Positions 54,092-63,907 of a DNA stretch of 64,000 bases are shown in pieces. How positions within the stretch are numbered: the stretch's first letter is position 1; each line of letters starts with the position of its first letter. Made by a program: the position numbers and the translations under genes. A model generated the notes under the pieces. It saw nothing but the letters and a program-made list of their open reading frames with translations. It made no database searches and was not told the DNA's origin. Source of the DNA: Streptomyces sannanensis (GTDB taxonomy: Bacteria > Actinomycetota > Actinomycetes > Streptomycetales > Streptomycetaceae); NCBI RefSeq assembly GCF_039536205.1, contig NZ_BAAAYL010000001.1, positions 3,348,001-3,412,000 of the forward strand. Direction: 5' to 3'.

Positions 54092-54891
54092 GCTTCCCCT
54101 ATCGGCTGATAGCGACCGATCTCGACGGGACGCTGCTGCGTTCCGACGAGACGGTCTCGCAGCGCACGCGCGACGCGCTCGCCGCGGCCACCGCGGCGGG
54201 CGCCGCGCACATCGTCGTCACCGGGCGGGCCGTCCCGTGGACCCGGCACATCCTGGACGACCTGGACTATCAGGGCCTGGCGGTCTGCGGACAGGGCGCA
54301 CAGGTCTACCACGCCGGTGAGCACCGGCTGCTGACCTCGCTGACGCTGGACCGGCAGCTGGCCGCGCTGGCGGTGTCGAAGATCGAGGCGGAGACCGGCC
54401 CGCTGGCCCTGGCGGCGAGCCGGGACGGGCTCGACGGCGAGGTGCTGGTCGGCCCTGGTTACCGAACGCTGGACAGCACGGCACTTCCGGCACGGCCCTT
54501 CGAAAACCCCGCGGAGCTGTGGGCGGCGCCGCTGACCAAGGTCTACATCCAGCACCCCGTGCTGGACGACGACACGCTGGCGCGGACCGCCCGGCAGACG
54601 GTCGGCAATCTGGTGGACGTGGTGGTGGCCGGCCCCGGGATCGTCGAGATCCTGCCGCTGGGGCTGAGCAAGGCGACCGGCCTGTCGCTGGCGGCCCGTC
54701 GGCTGGGGCTGCGGGCCGCGGACACGATCGCCTTCGGCGACATGCCGAACGACATCCCGATGTTCGGCTGGGCGGCACACAGTGTGGCGATGGCCGACGC
54801 CCACGACGATCTGAAGGCCGTGGCGCACGAGATCACCGCGTCGAACGAGGACGACGGCATCGCGGTGGTGCTGGAGCGGCTGCTCGGCTGA
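54088..54891 (+). CDS. HAD-superfamily Cof-type phosphatase
   Basis: 267 residues from a GTG overlapping the serS stop by four bases, so translation is coupled. HAD motifs: [21 protein letters not shown] Lys in [21 protein letters not shown]. The C2-type cap domain (about 85-185) marks the Cof group, which acts on sugar or nucleotide phosphates. The exact substrate is unknown. A close paralogue lies at 63020. Confidence 0.9.
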   Translation: MSFPYRLIATDLDGTLLRSDETVSQRTRDALAAATAAGAAHIVVTGRAVPWTRHILDDLDYQGLAVCGQGAQVYHAGEHRLLTSLTLDRQLAALAVSKIEAETGPLALAASRDGLDGEVLVGPGYRTLDSTALPARPFENPAELWAAPLTKVYIQHPVLDDDTLARTARQTVGNLVDVVVAGPGIVEILPLGLSKATGLSLAARRLGLRAADTIAFGDMPNDIPMFGWAAHSVAMADAHDDLKAVAHEITASNEDDGIAVVLERLLG

Positions 54892-54902
54892 CTCCTGCGG
54901 GG

Positions 54903-55016
<114 letters not shown>

Positions 55017-55260
55017 TGGGAGGGGCGGCCCGCGCAGAAATGCGCGCTCGAAGCGGCCGCCCCGGGCGGGTCCTGACGGGCGGCTCGTCGGAGTGGTCGG
55101 CTACTCCGGTGCCTGCCCCGGTCCGCCCCGCCGGGAGCCCGACGGACTTGTGCTCTCGGTCATCGCCGCGCTCCTCTCCCGGTCGGTGGGATTGCTTACC
55201 CGAACCACTGTGCCCGGGAACCGACGGGCGGGCCACTGATTTTCGGGACATCCTGGGGTC

Positions 55261-55650
55261 ATGACAAAGCCCAAGCCCCGGATCCGCATCCGGCGGGTGT
55301 ACGAGCCACCGTACCCGGACGACGGCACGCGCATCCTGGTCGACCGGCTCTGGCCGCGCGGTCTCAGCAAGGACGCGGCCGCCGTCGACGAGTGGCCCAA
55401 GGACGTGACCCCGTCCAACGAGCTGCGCCAGTGGTTCCACAGTCCGTCCGGCGGCCCTGAGGAGTTCCGCCGCCGCTACGAGGCCGAGCTCGACGGCCCG
55501 GGCGCGGCCGCCGCCCTGGACCGGCTGCGTACGCTCGTCCGCTCGGGGCCCGTCACCCTGCTCACCGCGGTGAAGGACCCCGAGCACAGCCACGCGTCCG
55601 TGCTCGCACGCGTACTGTCCGAGCCGGACCGCCCGGCGGACACCACCTGA
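55261..55650 (+). CDS. DUF488 family protein
   Basis: 129 residues. It has the family start RIRRVYEPPYPDDGTRILVD followed by RLWPRGLSK, and the later segment LRQWFHSPSGGPEEFRRRYE. The fold is small and alpha/beta; a few members have been linked to DNA or stress functions but the role is not established. It is convergent with the ABC operon. Confidence 0.9.
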   Translation: MTKPKPRIRIRRVYEPPYPDDGTRILVDRLWPRGLSKDAAAVDEWPKDVTPSNELRQWFHSPSGGPEEFRRRYEAELDGPGAAAALDRLRTLVRSGPVTLLTAVKDPEHSHASVLARVLSEPDRPADTT

Positions 55651-55654
55651 CGGC

Positions 55655-56374
55655 TCACTCCTCGCCGGCGAGCGTGAGCGTCCGCAGCTTCTGACCCGCG
55701 TACCAGGTGGCAGCCACGGTGACTCCGGCCAGCAGCGCCACCGCCGTCGGCAGCCCGACGTCCGCCGCGATCGCGCCCTCCGCGCCGATGCGTTCCGCCA
55801 GCGCAAGCGCCCACTGCTGCACGCTGAGCGTGCGCGCCCCCGGCACCAGGCTGCCGAAAAGGCTCTCCCAGACCAGCGCGTACACGAGCCCGAACACCAC
55901 CGCATGCCGGCTGATCGTTCCCAGCAGCAGGAACAGCGCGCTGTACACGATGGAGGCGACCAGAGCGGCGACCGTGTAGGCGACCGCGATCTGCTGGCCG
56001 TTGGCGTTGAGGATCATGCCCGCGACGAAGGTGGGGACCGCGGAGAAGGCCATGGTCACGGCGATCGCGACGATCAGTTTGGTGAGGATGATCGTCGACC
56101 GCTTCAGCGGCTTGGCGAGCAGATAGACGATCGAGCCGTCGTCGATCTCGGGTCCGATCGCGCCGGTGCCCGCGATGACACCGATCAACGGCACCATCGT
56201 GGCGAGTGAGAAACCGCCCAGCACCGTGGCGGCGACCTGGTCGTCGGCGCCGGTGAGGAGCCGTACCGCGATCGCGATGGCCAGCAGAAGGGCGGGGAGC
56301 CCGAAGAGGATGGCCGCCCGGCGGCGGCCGAGCAGGGCCCGGTAGGTGAGCCGGGCGACTGTGGGGTCGTACAT
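55655..56374 (-). CDS. ABC-2 type transporter permease
   Basis: 239 residues with six predicted membrane helices (AAILFGLPALLLAIAIAVRLL, AATVLGGFSLATMVPLIGV, IVAIAVTMAFSAVPTFVAGM and further). The segment EIDDGSIVYLLAKPLKRSTIIL is the typical cytoplasmic loop of ABC-2 permeases. Last gene of a four-gene operon with the ATPase gene at 56391, after a 16-base gap. Confidence 0.88.
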   Translation of the reverse strand: MYDPTVARLTYRALLGRRRAAILFGLPALLLAIAIAVRLLTGADDQVAATVLGGFSLATMVPLIGVIAGTGAIGPEIDDGSIVYLLAKPLKRSTIILTKLIVAIAVTMAFSAVPTFVAGMILNANGQQIAVAYTVAALVASIVYSALFLLLGTISRHAVVFGLVYALVWESLFGSLVPGARTLSVQQWALALAERIGAEGAIAADVGLPTAVALLAGVTVAATWYAGQKLRTLTLAGEE

Positions 56375-56390
56375 CGCTTCAAGCTCCTTT

Positions 56391-57302
56391 TCAGGCCGTG
56401 ACGAGGTAGGAGAAGACGGATTCCAGCGACTCGTCGGAGGGCGAGACGGTCAGCAGCCTGATGTCGTGCGCCCGCGCGACCCGCGGCAGCAGCTCGGTGA
56501 ACCGGCCGAAGTCGACGGCCTGGATGCGCAGCGCCCCTTCGGCGTGGTCGACTTCGATGCCCGCCGTCGACGGGTCGGCGATGAGCGCGGCGGCGAGCGC
56601 GCGGTCGTCGCTGGACCGTACGAGATAGCGGTGCGGCCGGTCCGTCATCAGCCGGCGGATCCTGCGGAAGTCGCCGGACGCGGCATGGCGGCCGGCCACG
56701 ATCACCTCGATGTGCGAGGCGAGCTGCTCGACCTCCTCCAGGATGTGGGAGGAGAACAGCACCGTGCGCCCCTCGTCCCCCATCCGTCGCAGCAGATCCA
56801 TGAGCTGCATGCGCTGGCGCGGGTCCATGCCGTTGAACGGCTCGTCGAGGAGCAGTACGGACGGGTCGTGGACCAGAGCGGAGGCCATCTTCACCCGCTG
56901 GCGCATGCCCTTGCTGTAGGTCGAGATCTTGCGGTCCTGCGCGTACTCCATCTCGACGGTGGCGAGCGCCTTCTGGGCCTCCGCGTCCCCGAGTCCGTGC
57001 AACTCGGCGTTGGCGACGACGAATTCGCGGCCGGTGAGGAAGTCGTACATCGCCTCCCGCTCGGGCACGATGCCGATGTGCCGGTACACGGACTCATTGC
57101 GCCAGATCGCCTGTCCGTCGAGGGTGACGCTGCCGGTGGAGGGGGGCAGGAAGCCGCCCATCATGTTGATGAGGGTTGACTTTCCCGCTCCGTTGGGGCC
57201 GAGGAGTCCGGTGACACCGGGCCCGATCGCCATGGTGACGTCGTTGACGGCCACGACGTTCCCGAACCAGCGCGAGACGTGGTCGATGCTGATGGTGGTC
57301 AC
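56391..57302 (-). CDS. ABC transporter ATP-binding protein
   Basis: 303 residues from the GTG at 57302, overlapping the upstream permease stop by four bases. Walker A is LLGPNGAGKSTL, the signature is YSKGMRQRVKMA, Walker B is VLLLDEPFNGMDP, and the switch His is in LFSSHILEEVE. A C-terminal extension of about 80 residues is typical of exporters with separate ABC-2 permeases. The cargo is unknown; peptides, lipids or antibiotics are typical. Confidence 0.92.
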   Translation of the reverse strand: MTTISIDHVSRWFGNVVAVNDVTMAIGPGVTGLLGPNGAGKSTLINMMGGFLPPSTGSVTLDGQAIWRNESVYRHIGIVPEREAMYDFLTGREFVVANAELHGLGDAEAQKALATVEMEYAQDRKISTYSKGMRQRVKMASALVHDPSVLLLDEPFNGMDPRQRMQLMDLLRRMGDEGRTVLFSSHILEEVEQLASHIEVIVAGRHAASGDFRRIRRLMTDRPHRYLVRSSDDRALAAALIADPSTAGIEVDHAEGALRIQAVDFGRFTELLPRVARAHDIRLLTVSPSDESLESVFSYLVTA

Positions 57303-58186
57303 AGCCCGGCCTTTCGGTAGCGGCGCATCAGGACGGCGTACGAGCCGCAGATCAGCCCGAGGACGACGAGCACATAGACCGCGCCCATGCCCGCGGAGGG
57401 TCCTTCCCCTCCGGGGAAGGTCGTGGCGGCGCCGAGGAAGGCGCTCTGCACTCCGCTGATGAGCGAGAGGGGCGAGAAGAGGCCCAGCCACTGGATCGCG
57501 TCGGGGTTCTCCGTCCCGTGGGCGATGGCCTGCACGATCGAGACGGCACCGTACGAGATGGTCAGTACGGCGATGACGGCGGCGACTCCGAAGCCGCGGC
57601 GCGGCGTCAGGGCGGCCATCACCAAGCCGATTCCGGCGAAGAGGACGGAGAGCAGTGCCACGGAGACCAGTCCCTGTACGAAGCCCTTGGTCTGGTCGGT
57701 GAAGTCGAACTTGGCGAGCAGCGCGCCCACGTACAGGATCAGCAGGGGCAGCGCGGTGAGGATGAAGAGCGCCGAGGCCATCGCCGCGTACTTGGACAGG
57801 ACGTAGTCGACCCGCTCGATCGGCCTGGAGAAGTACAGCGGAACGGTCTTGAACCGCAGGTCGCGGGAGACGGACTGGGGGGCCTGCGCGGCGAGGAAGA
57901 GCGCGATGACCAGCTGCATGTACATCGCCAGCGAGGTGTACTCGACGGGCAGGTCGGTCATGGCGTTTCCGGCCGCCATCGGGATCGCGACGATCACCAC
58001 GGCGGTCAGGACCATCACCCCGAGGAGCATCATCGGCAGCACCTTGGACTTGGCGGAACGGCCGAGACCGTAGGCGCCGCGCAGCGACTGCGAGTAGAGC
58101 GAACGCCGTGCGTACGCCCTGCCCAGCCGCCTGCCCTCGTAGTTGCGGTAGCCGATGTTGTGGATCTGAGTGGTGTCAGTGGTCAC
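57299..58186 (-). CDS. ABC transporter permease
   Basis: 295 residues from the GTG at 58186, overlapping the upstream ATPase gene by 11 bases. About six membrane helices (VLPMMLLGVMVLTAVVIVAIP, YMQLVIALFLAAQAPQSVS). The loop RDLRFKTVPLYFSRPIERVD is the conserved element linking to the ATPase. The N-terminus IGYRNYEGRRLGRAYARRS is shared by a family of actinobacterial permeases. Confidence 0.88.
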   Translation of the reverse strand: MTTDTTQIHNIGYRNYEGRRLGRAYARRSLYSQSLRGAYGLGRSAKSKVLPMMLLGVMVLTAVVIVAIPMAAGNAMTDLPVEYTSLAMYMQLVIALFLAAQAPQSVSRDLRFKTVPLYFSRPIERVDYVLSKYAAMASALFILTALPLLILYVGALLAKFDFTDQTKGFVQGLVSVALLSVLFAGIGLVMAALTPRRGFGVAAVIAVLTISYGAVSIVQAIAHGTENPDAIQWLGLFSPLSLISGVQSAFLGAATTFPGGEGPSAGMGAVYVLVVLGLICGSYAVLMRRYRKAGL

Positions 58187-59114
58187 GGAAGACCTCCGCG
58201 ATGTGGTGGCGGCGCTGTTCCATCCGTACGAGACCGAGGCCGAGCCCGGCGACGGTGTCGCGCACGATGTCGTAGGTGTCCTCGCCGTCCGCTTCGACGA
58301 GCAGGATGTGGCCGGCGCCCGGCAGGCCCTGCTCCTCCCTCGCGTGGAGGGTGACGCCCGCGACGGAAAGTGCCTTGCGCAGGGCGGCAGTGCCGTCCGG
58401 GTGGGTGTCGGAGTCGGTCACCTCGACCGCCAGGGTGGTGGTGCTCCGGGTGAAGTCGCTGGTGGAGCTGGACCGCAGCAGCCGGCCGCCGTCGATGACG
58501 ACCACGTGGTCGCAGGTGCGTTCCAGTTCTCCGAGCAGATGGGAGGTGACCAGGACAGAGATGCCGAAGTCCGTGTGCACGCGGCGGATCAGGCCGAGCA
58601 TGTCGTCGCGGCCGACCGGGTCGAGGCCGTTGGTCGGCTCGTCGAGGAGGACCAGCTGCGGATCGTGAACGAGGGCCTGGGCGAGCTTGACGCGCTGTTT
58701 CATGCCGGTGGAGTAGCCGCCGATGGGGCGGTACCGCTCCTCGTACAGGCCGACGTGGCGCAGTGTGTCGGCGGTGCGTTCGCGGGCCGCGGTGGGCGGC
58801 AGGCCCGACATGCGCGCCATGTGCACGACGAACTCGGTGGCCGAGACATCGGGGGGCAGGCAGTCGTGTTCGGGCATGTAGCCGACCCGTTCACGGATGG
58901 CGCCGCCGCTGGTGGCGACATCGAGACCGAGCACTGCTGCCTGGCCTTCGGTGGCGGGGGAGAGACCCAGCAGGATCTTGATCAAGGTGGACTTGCCGGC
59001 TCCGTTGGCACCCACCAGGCCCGTCACACCGGGGCCGATGTCCAGGGACAGCCGGTCGAGCGCGGTCACCCGCGGATACCGCTTGCTCAGGCTTTCGGTC
59101 ACGATCACAGTCAC
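58176..59114 (-). CDS. ABC transporter ATP-binding protein
   Basis: 312 residues from the GTG at 59114; the longer frame upstream is a shadow of the divergent gene. Walker A is LVGANGAGKSTL, the signature is YSTGMKQRVKLA, Walker B is LVLLDEPTNGLDP, and the switch is VLVTSHLLGELE. First gene of the four-gene operon (two ATPases and two permeases, perhaps two paired exporters). It is divergent from a broken MerR-type regulator gene that probably controlled it. Confidence 0.92.
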   Translation of the reverse strand: MTVIVTESLSKRYPRVTALDRLSLDIGPGVTGLVGANGAGKSTLIKILLGLSPATEGQAAVLGLDVATSGGAIRERVGYMPEHDCLPPDVSATEFVVHMARMSGLPPTAARERTADTLRHVGLYEERYRPIGGYSTGMKQRVKLAQALVHDPQLVLLDEPTNGLDPVGRDDMLGLIRRVHTDFGISVLVTSHLLGELERTCDHVVVIDGGRLLRSSSTSDFTRSTTTLAVEVTDSDTHPDGTAALRKALSVAGVTLHAREEQGLPGAGHILLVEADGEDTYDIVRDTVAGLGLGLVRMEQRRHHIAEVFRDH

Positions 59115-59231
59115 GCTTCGAAGGTAGTGGCGCGGACCACATCGGGCGTCAGCCCTGGAGGCTGGATCGATGTCCGACTCCAGGCGTACGCGCCCGTAGG
59201 GAACCCCTACGAAAGAGGACACTCCCGCCGA

Positions 59232-60148
59232 GTCGTCGAGTACCGGATCGAAAATCTGGCGCAGGCGAGCGGCGCCACGGTCCGTACGATCCGCGCCTAC
59301 CAGGACCGCGGGCTGCTGCCCAGGCCGGAGCGGCGCGGCCGGTCCAATGTGTACGGGGAGACCCACCTTGCCCGGCTGCGGCAGATCGCCGATCTGCTCG
59401 ACCGCGGCTACTCGCTCGCGAGCATCAAGGAACTGCTGGAGGCATGGGACGCGGGGCGCGGACTCGGCGGAGTGCTCGGCCTGGTCGCGGAGGTGGACGG
59501 CCCCTGGACCGACGAGAAAGCGGGCAGGATCACCCGGGCCGAGCTGGACGAGGCGTTCGGCGGGACGCCGGACGACGCGGCGGTCGAGGACGCGGTGGAG
59601 CTGGGTGTGCTGGAGCATGCACCGGGGAGCGACGACGAGTTCCTGGTGCCCAGCCCTCAGGAATTGGCCGTGGCAGCCGAGTTGCACGCGGCAGGCGTTC
59701 CACTGTCCGCTATTGCCGGTCATCTGCGGCAACTTCGGGGACAGGTCGAGCACATCGCCGCACGCTTCCTGGAGTTCACCACCGAGCATGTCTTCGCGCG
59801 CCACCTCGGCCATCGGCCTCCCACGGACGCGGATGCGACCGAAGCGGTAGCGTTTGTTCGACGGCTGCGCCCGCTGGCACAGCAGACCTCGATGCAGAAC
59901 TCGCCCGCGCCATACGACTGTTCGCCACCCGGCATCTTCGGAGTCATCTGGCGGCAGGGACCGTGCCGCACGCACAGCGAGGACCGATACCGGTCGCTCT
60001 TCCGGCCGAAACCGTCTCCGCCGTACAGGACTTGGTCGGACCTGACCACATCGCGGAATTCATCAGTGCAGCCGCTGAACGAGAGTTGCAGGCCAGGACC
60101 ATCGACGACCTTGTGATGCAGGAGAGTTACCCACAACCAGTGGATTAA
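59232..60148 (+). pseudogene. Frameshifted MerR-family regulator
   Basis: The reading frame from 59238 encodes a MerR helix-turn-helix (YRIENLAQASGATVRTIRAY and RLRQIADLLDRGYSLASI) and most of an effector domain to LRPLAQQT near 59890. The expected continuation LARAIRLFATRHLRSHL through AAERELQAR lies in another frame up to 60148. One missing base near 59890 explains this. No ATG, GTG or TTG exists at the conserved start; the codon there is GTC, after AAAGAGGA. It is divergent from the ABC operon. A real mutation or a sequencing error are both possible. Confidence 0.75.
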
Positions 60149-60209
60149 ATTTGGGCATTTTCCTTCAAACCATCTGTGGAAAAGATGTGTTGCTTGTGGA
60201 AAAGTCAAC

Positions 60210-60437
60210 TTACTGATTGCTACTGTCCGCTGGCTCGGCTCCGTGGAGCACGGCGATCAGCACCGCGCCGGCGACCCCGCCGGCCAGCTGTGCGGCGATG
60301 AATCCGAGGTGCACCCCGACGTCGCGACTGAGCCCGGTGACCTGGATGCCGGCCCCGACAGCAGTGACCAGCGCCCCCGTTCCGGCCAGTTCGGCGACGG
60401 CACGCCGGACCAGAGTCGGGTTGTCGCTCGTTCGCAT
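60210..60437 (-). pseudogene. Internally deleted aquaporin-family gene
   Basis: 75 codons. The first half (LVRRAVAELAGTGALVTAVG) reads as helix 1 of a MIP-family channel. The second half (GFIAAQLAGGVAGAVLIAVL) matches the later helix normally preceded by an NPA half-helix. The segments are fused in frame, with both NPA motifs and most helices missing. It could encode a two-helix peptide but not a channel. Related MIP genes in Streptomyces often sit near arsenic genes; none are here. Confidence 0.6.
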
Positions 60438-60543
60438 GGCGGCTTCCTCTCCACACCCCAATCATCGACGGAAAATATATTCCGCATGATGAAATCAAGA
60501 AAAGGGGATAGTTCCACAAAGCCCGTCCGGGCACGCTGGAGGA

Positions 60544-61086
60544 ATGGATGAAAGACGCACCGTGAAGGTGTCGAAGTATCTCTCGAAGCATCTCCGGCAC
60601 CAGCCCGAGCGCATCGGCATCACCCTCGACGCACACGGCTGGGTGGAGATGGACGCCCTGATCGACGCGGCCGCCGCGCACGGCTTCCCGTTCACCCGCG
60701 CCGAGCTCGACCATGTCATCGCCGCCAACGACAAGCGACGGTTCGCGGTCGACGGCAGCCGTATCCGCGCCAGCCAGGGCCACACCGTCCCTGTCGATCT
60801 CGGACTGCCGCCCGCCGAGCCGCCGGCGTACCTCTACCACGGCACCGTGGCCCGCACTCTGGACGCGATCCGCGCGGAGGGTCTGCGCCCCATGAACCGC
60901 CACCATGTCCATCTGTCGCCCGATCGCGAGACGGCCACCCGCGTCGGCGCGCGCCGCGGCCGTCCCGTCGTACTCGCCGTGGACGCCGGTGCGATGCACC
61001 GCGCGGGCCATGTCCTCCGGGTCAGCGCCAACGGCGTCTGGCTCACCGACCACGTCCCGCCGCGGTATCTGCGCTTCCCCGGCTGA
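60544..61086 (+). CDS. kptA: RNA 2'-phosphotransferase (Tpt1/KptA)
   Basis: 180 residues. The N-terminal winged-helix part has SKYLSKHLRHQPERIG. The catalytic part has NDKRRFAVDG, IRASQGHTVPVDL, AYLYHGTVARTLDAI and RHHVHLSPDRETA, holding the Arg-His-Arg-Arg set. The enzyme moves an internal RNA 2'-phosphate to NAD+. Eukaryotes need it after tRNA splicing, but bacteria lack that pathway, so its natural substrate here is unknown. Confidence 0.93.
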   Translation: MDERRTVKVSKYLSKHLRHQPERIGITLDAHGWVEMDALIDAAAAHGFPFTRAELDHVIAANDKRRFAVDGSRIRASQGHTVPVDLGLPPAEPPAYLYHGTVARTLDAIRAEGLRPMNRHHVHLSPDRETATRVGARRGRPVVLAVDAGAMHRAGHVLRVSANGVWLTDHVPPRYLRFPG

Positions 61087-61106
61087 CGGAAGCGCCTCCG
61101 CCGGCC

Positions 61107-61805
61107 TCACCCCAGCGTCAGCCGGACCACCCCGTGCCGCTGCACAGCCGCGCGCTCGGCCGCGCTCATCGGCAGCCGCCCGGTGGCCTTGCGCAGGAAC
61201 GTCGTACGGTCCCAGTCCATCCCCGGCACCGACGCGCCCACCGCATACGGCCGCCCGTCCAGCAGCAGCCGGGCCACCACGTCCGCCGCCTCGTCCGTAG
61301 GCCACGGCTCGTCACCGAGCCCCTCCGCCAGGTCGAAGCCGTGCACGCACACCTCGACCACCCGTGTGACCAGGAAGTCGCCCAGTGCCATCGGATCGCC
61401 GTGCCGGGTGCGTACCAGCCGTCCCGGGGGCAGCCCGTCGCATCCCGCGACGACGGCCCGCCATACGGAGTCGAAGTGCTCGGCCAGCGCCCACCCGTCC
61501 GGGTGCGAAGCGGCCCCCTCCTGTGCCGACTCGGTACGCAGCGCGTTGGCCCGCACCGAGAACCGGGCGTCCGGAGCGTAGTAACCGGCGGCGCTCACCA
61601 GCCGGTCCGCGGCCCCCTCCGGCTCGGCGAGCATCGCGGCGACGCGGCCGACGCCTGCCGTCATATGGGCCATCAACTCCCGTACGGTCCAGGGCCTGCA
61701 CGGACTCGGCCGGTCCCATTCCGCTTCCGGCAGGATGCTGACCTTGTCGTACAAGCGCTGCGATTCGGCCCGCAGGGCCGTCACCACCGGCTCCATGGCG
61801 TCCAC
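61107..61805 (-). CDS. Maleylpyruvate isomerase-type (MDMPI, DinB fold) protein
   Basis: 232 residues from the GTG at 61805, or 229 from an ATG nine bases later. The N-terminal DinB-like four-helix domain has CRPWTVRELMAHMTAG and VVEVCVHGFDLAEGLG, which hold the metal-binding His residues of mycothiol-dependent enzymes. It may be a mycothiol transferase of unknown substrate. The 5' end abuts the inverted-repeat element at 61809, which probably carries or displaces its promoter. Confidence 0.85.
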   Translation of the reverse strand: MDAMEPVVTALRAESQRLYDKVSILPEAEWDRPSPCRPWTVRELMAHMTAGVGRVAAMLAEPEGAADRLVSAAGYYAPDARFSVRANALRTESAQEGAASHPDGWALAEHFDSVWRAVVAGCDGLPPGRLVRTRHGDPMALGDFLVTRVVEVCVHGFDLAEGLGDEPWPTDEAADVVARLLLDGRPYAVGASVPGMDWDRTTFLRKATGRLPMSAAERAAVQRHGVVRLTLG

Positions 61806-61808
61806 CCT

Positions 61809-62002
61809 AGGTCCTGTCCGGCCGGTCAGGCCGGATCAGCGAACATCCGCCGCGCAGCGGCTGGTGTCTCGTGGTGCCGTGCATCGCAAGGCGGAGGAAA
61901 GGCCCGCCGCGCAGCGGCTGGTATCCACGCATGCGGTGGGGGCACCTCTGGAGGTACCTGGGGGAGCGCCGCAAGCCCGGCATGACCGGCCGGACAGGAC
62001 CT
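61809..62002. mobile_element. MITE-like element with 20-bp perfect terminal inverted repeats
   Basis: Ends AGGTCCTGTCCGGCCGGTCA (61809-61828) and its exact complement (61983-62002) bound 194 bp. The inside has two CGCGCAGCGGCTGGT direct repeats, GCATCGCAAGGCGG and GGGGGCACCTCTGG units, and no coding frame. Flanks show no obvious target duplication. The same ends, joined with no interior, form the palindrome upstream of upp. Confidence 0.65.
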
Positions 62003-62036
62003 GGGGGTGTCCCCGGAGCCAGTGCCCCTCCCGGCA

Positions 62037-62954
62037 TTAGTGCGTATCCGGCTGGCCGGACAACTGCGCCAGCCCCTCCGAGGCAATCCGCTCGAAGACC
62101 TCGTTGTCCGCGGCGAAGAGCGAATCCGGAATCGGCGTGTGGATGACGATCTCGGTGAAGCCCAGTGCGAAGTGCTTGCCCGCGAAGTCCACAAAGGCGT
62201 CGAAGGACGCCAGCGGACGGTCCGGGGTGAAGCCGGTGAGCAGGATCTTGTCGAGCTCGTCCACGTCCCGCCCGACCGCCTCGCACGCGTCGCCGAGCTT
62301 CTCCATCTGGCCGCGGAGAGCCTCCAGCGACTGGTCCGGCGTACCCGTCTCCCACAGCTTCGGATCGCCGGTGGTCACCCAGGCCTGACCGTGGTGGGCG
62401 GCGAGCTTCATTCCGCGCGGTCCGGTCGCGGCGATCGCGAAGGGCAACCGCGGCCGCTGCACACAGCCGGGGATGGTGCGGGCCCCGTTCGCCGCGTAGA
62501 AGGTGCCGTCGTGGGTGACGGCATCCTCGGTGAGCAGACGGTCGAGCAGCGGCACGAACTCGGCGAAGCGGTCGGCCCGCTCACGCGGTGTCCATGCCTC
62601 CTCGCCGGCCTTCAGCAGCGTCGTCGCGTCGAAGCCGTTGCCGCCCGCCCCGATGCCGAGCGTGATCCGGCCGCCCGAGACGTCGTCCAGCGTGATCAGT
62701 TCCTTGGCGAGGGTCACGGGGTGGCGGAAGTTCGGCGAGGTGACGAGGGTGCCGAGCCGAATCCGCTCGGTGGCGGCCGCGGCGGCGGTCAGCGTCGGGA
62801 CCGCCCCGAACCAGGGACCGTCGCGGAACGTCTTCCAGGACAGATGGTCGTAGGTGTACGCGGTGTGAAAGCCGAGCCGCTCGGCTCGCAGCCATTCGTC
62901 ACAACCGCCTTTGTTCCAGCGACGGACGGGAAGGATCACGGTACTCAGACGCAT
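62037..62954 (-). CDS. F420-dependent LLM-class oxidoreductase
   Basis: 305 residues from the ATG at 62954. Luciferase-like TIM barrel: [53 protein letters not shown] and the C-terminal [12 protein letters not shown]. Streptomyces members mostly use F420H2 rather than FMNH2. Substrate unknown. It is divergent from the HAD gene at 63020, with only 65 bases between them. Confidence 0.88.
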   Translation of the reverse strand: MRLSTVILPVRRWNKGGCDEWLRAERLGFHTAYTYDHLSWKTFRDGPWFGAVPTLTAAAAATERIRLGTLVTSPNFRHPVTLAKELITLDDVSGGRITLGIGAGGNGFDATTLLKAGEEAWTPRERADRFAEFVPLLDRLLTEDAVTHDGTFYAANGARTIPGCVQRPRLPFAIAATGPRGMKLAAHHGQAWVTTGDPKLWETGTPDQSLEALRGQMEKLGDACEAVGRDVDELDKILLTGFTPDRPLASFDAFVDFAGKHFALGFTEIVIHTPIPDSLFAADNEVFERIASEGLAQLSGQPDTH

Positions 62955-63019
62955 GCGCTCGACCCTACGCTGTCCGCTGCTTCGCACTCCCGTACGCCCT
63001 CATACAGGAGAATGCCCCT

Positions 63020-63886
63020 GTGACCTCAGCTACCGACTCCGCCCCGGCCCGCCCGGCCCCCGCCGTGCCCAGGCTGATCGCCACCGACCTCGACGGAACG
63101 CTGCTGCGTGACGACAAGTCCGTCTCGGACCGCACGATCGCGGCACTCGCGGCCGCCGAGGAGGCCGGAATCGAGGTCTTCTTCGTCACCGGCAGGCCGG
63201 CCCGCTGGATGGGTGTCGTGAGTGACCATGTGCACGGTCACGGCCTCGCCATCTGCGGCAACGGCGCGGCGGTGGTCGATCTGCACGGCGGCCCCGGCGC
63301 ACACCGCTTCGTCAAGGTCCGCCCGCTGGAGCGGGAGGTGGCCCTGGATGTCATCTCCGTGCTGCGCTCAGCCGCGCCTGGCACCTCCTTCGCCGTCGAG
63401 CGGACCGGCGGTATACACCACGAACTGGCATACCCGCCGCTGCACATGGATCCGGCCGCGAGCATCGCGGCCGCCGAGAAGCTGCTCGCCGCCGACAACG
63501 GCAGCGCTGACCAGCCCGTGCTCAAGCTGCTCGCCCACCACGACGAGCTGGCCCCCGACGACTTCCTGGCGCTGGCCCGTGCGGCCGCCGGCCACCGGGC
63601 CGCCTTCACCCGGTCCAGCCCGACCGCCCTGCTGGAGATCAGCGGCCACGGCGTCTCCAAGGCCAGCACACTGGCACTGTGCTGCGCGGAGCGCGGGATC
63701 TCACCGGCCGAGGTGGTCGCCTTCGGCGACATGCCGAACGATGTGGAGATGCTCAGCTGGGCCGGGAACTCGTACGCGATGGGCAACGCACACCCGTCCG
63801 TGCTGGCGGCGGCCTCCGGGCGTACGGTCGCGAACAACGAGGACGGCGTGGCGGTCGTCATCGAGCGGATCCTGCGGGACCTCTGA
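63020..63886 (+). CDS. HAD-superfamily Cof-type phosphatase
   Basis: 288 residues from the GTG at 63020. HAD motifs: [21 protein letters not shown] Lys in [21 protein letters not shown]. The C2 cap domain is at about 95-205. It is a paralogue of the serS-linked protein at 54088 with the same architecture, but diverged in the cap, so the substrate is probably different. It stands alone and is followed by a repeat element. Confidence 0.9.
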   Translation: MTSATDSAPARPAPAVPRLIATDLDGTLLRDDKSVSDRTIAALAAAEEAGIEVFFVTGRPARWMGVVSDHVHGHGLAICGNGAAVVDLHGGPGAHRFVKVRPLEREVALDVISVLRSAAPGTSFAVERTGGIHHELAYPPLHMDPAASIAAAEKLLAADNGSADQPVLKLLAHHDELAPDDFLALARAAAGHRAAFTRSSPTALLEISGHGVSKASTLALCCAERGISPAEVVAFGDMPNDVEMLSWAGNSYAMGNAHPSVLAAASGRTVANNEDGVAVVIERILRDL

Positions 63887-63907
63887 CTCCAGTGACTCCA
63901 GTGCTGT

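Noticed and set aside
60165..60205. DnaA boxes near TGTGGAAAA sequences
   Set aside because: The 9-mers differ from the DnaA consensus at key positions (GGAAAA instead of GGATAA or GGACAA).
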